From contig CM060734.1 in NCBI GenBank assembly GCA_030704615.1, positions 41,494,042-41,558,041 on the forward strand: DNA of 64,000 nt, written 5' to 3'. The notes below the pieces were generated by a model, which saw nothing but the letters and a program-made list of their open reading frames with translations, was not told the DNA's origin and did not search any database. A program made the position numbers and the translations under genes. Below are positions 55,415 to 64,000 of the stretch, piece by piece. The stretch comes from Takakia lepidozioides. Taxonomy: Eukaryota; Streptophyta; Takakiopsida; Takakiales; Takakiaceae. Numbering within the stretch: the stretch's first letter is position 1; every line of letters starts with the position of its first letter.

Positions 55415-58400
55415 ATGCACGGGCCAAGCCCTGGGCTGGCAATGAGTGTGAAGATGGAGAAATTGGATGACTCTTCAGGGGTGGGGCGAGATAGGAACGG
55501 GGGGAACCCCGATAGTCCGGGCGGGCTCGATGCGCAGCTATGGCATGCCTGTGCTGGAGGTATGGTGCAGCTGCCGCCTGTGGGAGCCAAGGTTATCTAC
55601 TTCCCTCAAGGCCATGGGGAGCAAGCTGCAACCACACCCGATTTTCCTCGGTCTTTGAGACCTTCGGGGACTATACCCTGTCGGGTTGTTTCTGTCCAAT
55701 TCTTGGCTGATGCGGAAACTGATGAAGTGTATGCCCGCATGCGGTTGCAACCTGAGGGTGCATCGTTCGCACACGATTTGATGGAGGAATCCCCCTCCTC
55801 CCCACCTTTTGAAAAGCCGGCATCCTTCGCCAAGACCTTGACTCAGAGCGATGCCAACAATGGGGGCGGTTTCTCGGTCCCTCGCTACTGTGCCGAGACT
55901 ATCTTCCCTCCGCTGGATTACTCCATTGATCCACCAGTTCAGACGGTTCTTGCGAAAGATGTCCATGGAGAGGTGTGGAAGTTTCGGCATATCTACAGGT
56001 ATGTGTCTATCTTGGGTTGGCTGCTTTTTAGGTTTCATACGATGAGGGCATCACTGTCGTGTTCGATATGTAGGTTTCTAACTGCTCTAGAGCTCTGGTG
56101 TTGGGATTCGATAGTGTCAGTGGGTCTTCAGTCTGCGCACATCCCTTTCATATCTATTAAGTGGACCTACATCTTTATGCGTTTCCAGTAGCATTACAGA
56201 TTGAAGATAGCTCTTCTTCCTTCATTGGTGGGCGGTCTAAGCTCATGAGCTGCGTAGGGGTTACAAAGATGTGGACAGAGTGATGGAGAGAAGGCCGTCA
56301 GTAATGTGGTGATAATCTTATTTTCAAGACCGTTCTAATCTTGTACAACTCAATTGTCTCTCATTTCGATCAGTCTTTGTGGATTACCGTTGATATGGAT
56401 GGAGGAAGGTCTTGCCATCAGACATATTTCTGAATTTTGTCTCGATGGCACTAATGCAAACAATTTTATGTTGGAAGAAGGGTCATGGTAGATGGTCGTC
56501 ATGGTATTCTTCCTTCATTATCTTTGATCTGCAAGCAACGCATTGTCTGAAATTCGGAATGAAAGCTTTTCCTGTGCAGGGGAACCCCACGCCGGCACCT
56601 TCTGACCACAGGATGGAGCACGTTTGTGAATCAGAAGAAGCTGGTGGCAGGGGACGCAATTGTGTTTCTTCGCAGTGCAAGTGGGGAGCTCTGTGTTGGG
56701 GTCCGCCGATCCATGCGTGGTGCTAGCGGGGGGGACTCGTCCAGCTGGCACTCCAGCAGTACCACATCGGCGTCTGCACGGCCCTCACGCTGGGAGGTCA
56801 AAGGCACCGAAAGTTTCTCAGATTTTTTAGGGGCAGGGGATAGTGCTCTGGGTCTGTCTGCCAATGCTGGGGTGGTTCGTGCAGGGGGTCCAGGGCCCTC
56901 AGCCACAAGTAGCTTTGCCAGGAACCGGGCAAGAGTGACAGCTAAATCGGTTCTGGAGGCTGCATCATTGGCTGTAGCTGGAAAACCCTTTGAGGTGCTG
57001 TACTACCCTCGAGCCAGCACGGCAGAGTTTTGTGTTAAAGCTGCAATGGTGAAGCAGGCTCTGGACCATATATGGCATGCAGGCATGCGATTCAAAATGG
57101 CATTTGAGACTGAGGATTCTTCGCGAATTAGTTGGTTCATGGGAACCATTTCTACTGTACAACCGGCTGACCCCCTGCTCTGGCCGAATTCTCCATGGCG
57201 TGTTTTGCAGGTAATGACCTGGCTTAAAAAGAAAAATAGATTTTCTAGATTCTTGCAGTTTATCTATGATTAGTCCTGAATAAAGGCTTTATGCTATGAG
57301 AGCTCCTGACCATTTTACTTTTGCATGCACTGATTGTTTCAGCCAATTTTGTCCACCATTCTTCCTGTGCTTAAGGTGAGCTGGAGACCCCGAAGGTTTG
57401 TGTAGGCATAGGGTTTATTTTGTTGCAAATAAGTTCTGAGTTGATCTGGCATGTAATCCCTCTGATATCATTGTTCCACATGCTTTTTATTTGCAGGTGA
57501 CATGGGACGAGCCTGACCTGTTGCAAGGGGTGACCCGTGTTAGCCCATGGCAGGTGGAGCTTGTAGCAACACTGCCTATGCAGCTGCCCCCTTTCTCTTT
57601 GCCCAAGAAAAAGCTGCGTGCCTCTCAGCCCTCTGAGTTGCAGTTGCAGGCGCCTGGGCTACTGGGCATGCCCATAGTGCTGCCCAACGGTTTACTTGGG
57701 CAGCTCGCCCCATGGGGTGCACCCGCGCACACAGATGAAGCCTCTGCTGGCATGCAGGGAGCCAGGCATGATCGTATTTACGGGCTCACGCTCTCGGATT
57801 TCCGGCCCGGAAACAAACATCCACTTTTCTCAGAAAATTTCTACCATCCAGAACATGTTCCACCCAACCGGAGCATCCCTACTGATACTGCTAACTTCAC
57901 CTCTCTCTATGACCGTCCAGCACAGAGGAGCAATCTCTCTCTTGGGTTTGTGCCTTCAGGAGGTCCGCAAGTAGAAAATCCGAGTTGGGCCAACAGCCCT
58001 ACTCCCAAGAGCACCTCGTTCTTGCTGTTTGGGCAGGCCATTGACCCTACTTCTTCAACCAAGAGTCAGCAGCACTATCCAGCTGGTAACAGTTCCTCGG
58101 ATGGTCCTCTTCTCCAGGATGGCCAGCGGGCATCCACAACCAGTAACTCATCCTCAGACAACACCCAGCCTGAGACCTTGGACAAAATGCAGAGGTATCT
58201 GTCTGGTTTACCTAATGGCGGCTCCAAGGTGGGCACGGATGGCGCTATATCGCGGTATCATCAAGGTGATAGTGGTCTGGGTTCAGACCCTTCAACTGGC
58301 AGTGTTATTGGAAGTCTGAAGTGGTTCAAGGAACTAGGACTGGACAGGGAGAAGGCAGGGGAGAGAACATCCAGTGATGTCTTCCATTGCAAAGTTTTCA

Positions 58401-58693
58401 GAGAAAGCGATGAGGTGGGGCGGACGCTCGACCTTTCGCACTTTGCTACATATGAGGAGCTCTTTGAGCGCCTGGCAGCCATGTTCAGTATTCAGCAATC
58501 ACACATCCAGAGTTGTGTGGTTTACAAGGATACTGAGGGCTGCACCAAGCGTGTAGGTGAAGAACCTTTCAGGTTGGTACTGAAACTTGATCTTCTTCTA
58601 GTGCCCAATACTTCCTCTGAAACTCCTGCCTCTAGGACTGAACTGCATAACAATGTCTTGAATTCGGTGGATTTTCTTGGGGTCGCAGGTTAG
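55415..58693 (+). CDS. Auxin response factor, class C (ARF10/16/17 type), three exons
   Basis: Nuclear DNA-binding regulator, usually repressing auxin-responsive genes in this class. Exons 55415-55998, 56580-57210 and 57497-58693 with GT/AG introns give 803 residues (ATG at 55415; a second ATG at 55442 is possible). The N-terminal dimerisation strand has [22 protein letters not shown]3 domain (about 137-238): [61 protein letters not shown]. The ARF ancillary domain (about 323-430) includes [19 protein letters not shown] and [21 protein letters not shown]. The middle region is Ser/Pro-rich. A PB1 domain (about 700-773) has [16 protein letters not shown] with its Lys, and [16 protein letters not shown] acidic motif. 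The miR160 site lies in exon 3. The last codons could be altered by a GCAG|GTTAG splice, which would add only two residues. No defect seen. Confidence 0.95.
57748..57768 (+). promoter_or_regulatory. miR160 target site in ARF mRNA
   Basis: 21 bases (TGGCATGCAGGGAGCC then AGGCA) complementary to land-plant miR160 at every position except one G:U wobble opposite miRNA base 15. It encodes the conserved AGMQGARH of class C ARFs. Predicted cleavage is opposite miRNA bases 10-11. Confidence 0.93.
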
Positions 58694-61600
58694 TCAACTT
58701 GACAAGTTCTAACTGCTTAAGAGTTCGGCCTGGGGTTGCTGATGCAGGAGCTTTGTAAAGTGGGTGAAACGGCTCACAATTCTTTCAGATCCGGGTGGCA
58801 GTGGCATGGCGCGATCACAACCCTAGCTATGTTACCCTTTCTGTCGGCATCACAGAAGGCCAAGGATGTGAAGACAGTTTACTAAAATGCTCTGGTCCTT
58901 CTCAGTCTGTATGGTGGAGACAGGTAGTTGCAAAGCGGGCCATGCAAGGAAAGTGGGCTTTGTACCAAAGCATGCTGTAGCCACATAGGACCCCGGAGTT
59001 AGGGGCCTCGGAGTTTGGAGTTTGATCGCACTATCGGACCACTGGGAAATTTGCTCCAGAAATTTGGTCAGACTTTAAGAGCTCCTAATGTATGGAGTAT
59101 CTTTTTTTGGAGCGGTTTTATACGGGCCTTCTTGACTTGCCTGATTCTGGAGTTGGGTAAGGTTGGAATTCGGAAAGGAACTAATGAGTGGCATGGCAGT
59201 GCAGTGTGCACGTTTGGCAGAGAGGTGGAGGTAGACGCACATTCAGTCAACAAGCACCTAGCTGATTCTCCTATGGCCTTTTTGCTGAGTCTGAAATCGA
59301 GTACTCCCTCTCTATCAATTTCTTTGGAAGATGACTCTTGAGCCTCCAGGAATCAGCCCAACTTACCTTTGGTTTGGAGTGTTGCTCTTTTCACTCCACT
59401 TTTGGAGTTCTTGAAGATGTGCAAGTGTTGATTCACATCATGTTGGTGAATTCAGTAGGTTGAGAGCATGATGGCTCTTGATCAGTTCCCAATTTCTGTA
59501 ACACTATTCAGAGGGAAACTCCCACAAATTGTGGCCCTCAAAACAAATATGAACTCTAGGCACATTGTTTCTCCTTTTTAGGGTCAACAATGGTTGGTCA
59601 CTGTCGATGGAGGACTTTAAAATATCAAATGGCAACCTCCCATGTAAAATATGCATTTACTCCAATCCCCCACACTCCCCAAACTCTATATACCCCGAAG
59701 CCGGCCAAGGAACATGTGGGTGGAGTCACCAGTGTTAACTTTTGTTGTGGAGTGTCTGATCGATGATTGTAGCCCTCTTTTGCCCAAGCAGTTCCATGCT
59801 TCCGAGAGCCACACCACCAATCTGCTTAAAACTGCAAAGCAGTAAACATAAGCTGACAGTACCAGATTCGTCTAACGTTTCTTACTACATATCAATTTCT
59901 TCTCCGAAACAATGCGAGCGGTTTGAGGAGAACAGTGTCCTGTCTCGTGCATCCTGTGAAGCTCGGGAGTAGGAACTGATGAGTCGATCTTGGGTACTAA
60001 AGATTGCGTTGAATGGTCGTCACGCAGAGCTTTGAAGTATGTGTGAGTCGAGCCACAATCATGAAGGCGATGTTGCCATGTCTTTATTTGGCATCGACAA
60101 ATTTATGGAAGTCAATTTGACAAATGCCTGTACGGCTGTATGTTGTCGGGGAAGCCATGAAGCGCAGCACTGGAGTGGGTTGCGATATGACGCACGAACT
60201 GAACGTTGTAAGAAGTCAGAATCTGTGTTTTTCTATTCTCGTCGGCAACAGTTTTCCTCGTAATTTTTAATTCATACAATTTCAGCTCGCCAGACGAGAA
60301 TAGAGAGTGGAGATGATCGAAAGATCCATGCATACTTCAGAAACAACACTTCTTTAACAATAAAATTAGCCCACATAGTGGTCAAAGAACACATCGGATG
60401 GCGGACGGAATGTGACGCTTACATTCCCAGCAGTTCCATACTGGGGTGCATAATGGTGACCTGCATGCCACAGCAGTGTTTTTATTTCTGGCGAAAGTGC
60501 ACAGATGAGCAGGGCGAGCCCGAGCGAGGCAAGGCTGAGGAGAATTTGGAGTGCGTAAGGAACAATGGTTTTGTATCATTTGAATCTATGTAGCTCTACA
60601 CCCATGTATAAATGCCTACAAGTAGTCACTCTTCATCCCTAAACTTTTGAAGATGGAATCTGGCAGAGAGTATACAATCAGCAATCCAGCCCAACCCAAG
60701 TCTAGCCATCAGGATCTTAGACTAGCATGCTAATAATCTGGTCAAGTATGTTAATCTGGGAGGTGTGGGAATGGACTATCATTGCTTTCTTAATGTACTT
60801 ATAAATCATTTGCATGTACCCAAGTTGGGCAGCTAAATATTCCCTTCACCAGGGGGAGTAGAACTCTACATATTACCTTATCAACATGGAGGGGGAATAC
60901 CTCCTACTTGTAGCGAAGGGGAGAAGGAGGGCCAGTGCACACTTGGAGTCCAGAGGATCAGAATTACATACTAGAGATCAAACAGTCCCCAGTCAATGTT
61001 TAGGAAAGAGTAATTCGCAACCGATGGAGAGAATGGGGCAAACACCAGTTGGACCACAAACTGCAACCACAGAATAACGGTGTAACGAGTCTCGGGAGGG
61101 TGATAGAGGTTCAGTCTGAAGGCACAAGGGACTTCAACAGATATGGAGCTGCTAAGATGCACCTCTGTCCTACCCTGCTACGTTCTGAGGCTCACAAGGA
61201 GGTTCCCATAGCCGAGCCACTATAAACATGGGAGCGCCTGTGTCTACAACCCCACAACCTTGCCACCTGAATTCACTCGGCCAGGTAGTTCGAAGTCCTG
61301 GGCACAATACATACATCCAAAGAGACTCTCATGACTTGTGAACACATTTGCTGTATCTTTCTCAGTTATATGTAGGTAACACAAGAAAGGGACCAGACTT
61401 CATATTAAACCTTATAAAACAATTTTCCCAGGATTGCCGCGAAAACTACAGCTGCAAGGACCCCCCAGCCACTCCAGAGTTAATCACCTGCTGAGTACAT
61501 CCAAAAGCCTCTTGACCTCTTCTGGCACAATCAGGCGTCAACCTGTATCCTTTGTTAAGGTGATGCAAGGATTTCAAACCCCATAACTTGAGCATTTTCT

Positions 61601-63366
61601 TATCAGGTAACAGTAGCTCTTTTCACCAGTAATCCCCCACAAGAACACACCCCATCTTGGAAGTGATTAACACGTTTGGCATCTCGTACAACAACTACTC
61701 GACCGACACTATCTCAGATAAATTTGGCGGCTGTGTGGCAGTCTTTACAGTGAAACTCATTATGTACCTCAAAGCCCTTAGATATTTCCAATAAAATCTC
61801 CCAGAAGACAGGCTTGTTTTAGATATAATGAGTTCGACCAGTACTCTGTTGTCATCCAGGTGGAGAAAAGATGTACCAATTCTATTTATTTGAGTGACCT
61901 TGACCATCACAACAATACTCGTTGCAACCACGGCCTGGAGCTCTACGGTATACATCGACATTAGAACCATCACCTACATTGCGCTTGACCTTGTATCATG
62001 CCTGATAAGCTCTGCTTTCACCCAGGGAGGGTTTGACCAGCCCTCAATCCAAAACACTCCTTTGTGCGCTTAGGTCTCAAGTCTGGTGACCTTGGACTTT
62101 TCTGGGGAAAAAATAGTGTTGCACCTCAGCAGGCATAGTTTAAACTAGTTCCCACCGCAAACACTCAAATAGACTTCATATTGTATCAACTTACCTGAGC
62201 AACAGCAAGGACCATTCACTAGTGAGGCAACTGCAGATTCAATTCAGTCCACAAATCTTTCTTACACCAGATTCAGCCATAACCAGATTAACAAAACCTT
62301 TCCCGTCCTAAATGAAATAGCCGCACCTTATTAACCCTGTTGTTCCACCACTGAGAAGGGTTTGAGAAGAAATCCTGCCAGAGATGTTCTCTGCTCAATT
62401 TTTGACATGCGAGAAAGAAATGCAAAACATGAGAGGTTTCCACTGTGTCCCATCTGGGCTTCCTCTGGACATAATCAATTTATCTCCTTTTCTTCTCTCT
62501 CGGATCAGTAAACATCCCCATGTGTGACTGGCTTGCACTCACACTTGCATGCGCCACATCTGTATCACAGAAGCAGCGCTTGAATCGGCACCCTGTCTTC
62601 TAGCCTGAACTATACACCAGCAATTACACCAACAGTCAATACCCTTTAAGCTGGGATTGCAGTGGTTGTGAACAAGCACCATAACCTTTGAGGGCTGAGT
62701 TTCAGTACAGCAACGCGTAGACACCCCACAACTGGCCTGGGGAATCCTATCCAAGGATGATTAGGCCCTCACAGTTGTGCCATTTCGAATGGGACAGTCA
62801 GTGAGTGCATCTCTCTCTGCCTTTTGTCCCTCACTCCCTTGTGTGACTGGCTATTGTTGTGCTCCTTTCGAACCCAAAGAAAGTATGTCCCATACTTATT
62901 AACCAGCCCTCCAAACTTAATATTATACCACCTCTCAAATTTACTGCGGAATGCCCGTGGGCTAGCGCAAGCCATATCATAACTCTCAAAACTTTTCAAA
63001 AAGCAGGGTTCCCACAGGAAACCCTGGTGCAATGCAACTACGCAAGCATCTCCCCATCTCATGCAATAAGCGGAAGAGGACAAATACATCTAAATTTCAG
63101 CTCTTTCGCCAGATATGGAAGCAGGACAAGGTTGCCAAAATTACAGAAGGGTTAGGGCCTGTTGAGTCATCCTTATCATCGTGAGGATTTCAACATTTTC
63201 CATCCTACAAAACTACGTCACCAAAAACAGAATCAGACAAAATGAGATACAAAAATTACGCGAGCAAGGGGATTTAGCTAGCGGGTTCAATTAGAGAGAA
63301 AAAAACCTCCAACATCCCAACGAACGCAGTTGAAAGACCCAAAGTATGCAAACATTTAGTTCTTAC
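58694..63366. other. ARF 3' UTR and following gene-free stretch
   Basis: The first several hundred bases are probably ARF 3' UTR (open frames at 58795-58980 and 59015-59341 have no motifs). Beyond that I found no recognisable exon. It may contain introns and exons of the minus-strand gene whose start is proposed at 63409; a minus frame at 61973-61695 is a weak candidate. Confidence 0.4.
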
Positions 63367-63409
63367 CTTCCTGCGCTGCCCCTGCAGGCTGAGGAGGCAC
63401 GACAGCCAT
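63367..63409 (-). CDS. Candidate first coding exon of an unidentified minus-strand gene
   Basis: ATG at 63409 gives MAVVPPQPAGAAQE and then a good donor (GAAG|GTAAGAAC) at 63366. A TTAGGGTTT telo-box lies 178 bases upstream on the same strand, as in many plant housekeeping gene promoters. The product cannot be named from 14 residues, and no following exon was identified. Confidence 0.35.
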
Positions 63410-64000
63410 TACCGGTAAGACTCTGGACTCCAAAACCCCCAAGTGTCGGCTCCGATACCTATGTCGGCTCCACAGTCACGCCCTTCAATCTGCTGCATGA
63501 TATGAAGCTTCCCTCCCCTTCCCCGCAGGGAGAGCAACGGCCAACGCCATCCCTGCGAACTTGTACCAACAAGGAGAGCTGCTCATAAACCCTAAAAGCC
63601 CGTAGGCTTGTTAACTCCCATTAACCCCCCTATGAAAGCGCCCAAGCCAGTAGCTGGTTAACCCTTAGCCGCGGTTAACTCAAGGTAAGAATCTTTAAAA
63701 TGTTCTGTTTGGGAGTAGATACTATATACATCGACCTTTTCTTGCACTCTTGCACTAAAGTGGGATAAACGCAAGAGGATCCTTGCTCTCTCTCCAACTA
63801 CAGACAGATCAGGAACGATGCTCATCTTACCAATTCATGATCCGTTCTCAGCATTCAATTTGTCATCGGAGACCTCGCCAATTCCCGACAACGGCATGTG
63901 ACTACGAAGAATTGAATATTGTATGTATACCAGAGAGGAGCTCTGATATCGATGCCACGACACTTGAGCATCCGGAAGGAGCAATTGCGTAGGAACAGGC
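63410..64000. other. Candidate promoter region, no gene seen
   Basis: Holds the telo-box at 63587-63595 and repeated GGTTAAC/TTAACCC motifs at 63615-63690. The plus frame 63783-63992 has no motif. Confidence 0.4.
63587..63595 (-). promoter_or_regulatory. telo-box
   Basis: TTAGGGTTT on the minus strand, a motif enriched near transcription starts of plant translation-related and cell-cycle genes. Position fits the proposed start at 63409. Confidence 0.45.

Noticed and set aside
58684-58755. Additional intron at the ARF 3' end (GCAG|GTTAG ... ATGCAG|GAGC)
   Set aside because: Splicing there would change only the last couple of residues and is not needed to complete the PB1 domain.

Overview
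The window reads as nuclear DNA of a land plant. Two intron-bearing plant genes anchor it: the mitochondrial succinate dehydrogenase flavoprotein gene (SDH1, minus strand, 5' half only, 1-9068) and a class C (ARF10/16/17-type) auxin response factor with a miR160 target site (plus strand, 55415-58693). Long transposon-filled introns, sparse genes and a retrotransposon carrying a DNMT3-like methyltransferase (DNMT3 is absent from angiosperms) point to a seed-free plant (moss, liverwort, lycophyte or fern), but the sequence does not fix the species.

Layout. 1-9068: SDH1 exons 1-8; the 5.6 kb intron 7 (67-5670) is filled with 5'-truncated LINE fragments lying antisense to the gene. 9069-12607: no gene. 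12608-18650 and 20396-27966: two decayed copies, both minus strand, of one Ty3/gypsy-type retrotransposon with the unusual order gag - protease - cytosine-5 DNA methyltransferase - (in-frame TAG) - reverse transcriptase/RNase H - integrase - PHD finger. 28476-29225: an intact unrecognised ORF just upstream of gag. 30684-31790: a monodehydroascorbate reductase exon, a 394 bp Helitron-like element and a pogo-like transposase relic. 31.8-54 kb: mostly gene-free, with one exon of a small membrane protein (38388-38732), tRNA-like SINE heads, GC-rich blocks, a TTAA-flanked inverted-repeat element, a 625 bp inverted-repeat MITE and a 79 bp minisatellite. 55.4-58.7 kb: the ARF. 58.7-64 kb: no confident gene, but a likely promoter and first exon on the minus strand near 63.4-63.6 kb.

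The most notable system is the methyltransferase-carrying retrotransposon. The two copies are broken in different places, so together they show the ancestral design. The DNMT frame is open with all key motifs in copy 2, and the RT-RNase H frame is open in copy 1. Both copies keep TAG-CAA-CCA between DNMT and RT, which fits the UAG-CAR-YYA leaky-stop consensus. This suggests gag-PR-DNMT was the main product and RT-INT-PHD a readthrough extension. A PHD finger is a histone-tail reader, so the element may have combined a DNA-methylation writer with a chromatin-targeting integrase. Retrotransposons with DNMTs have been reported from charophyte algae and dinoflagellates; I know of no description of this full arrangement with the leaky stop and the PHD finger.
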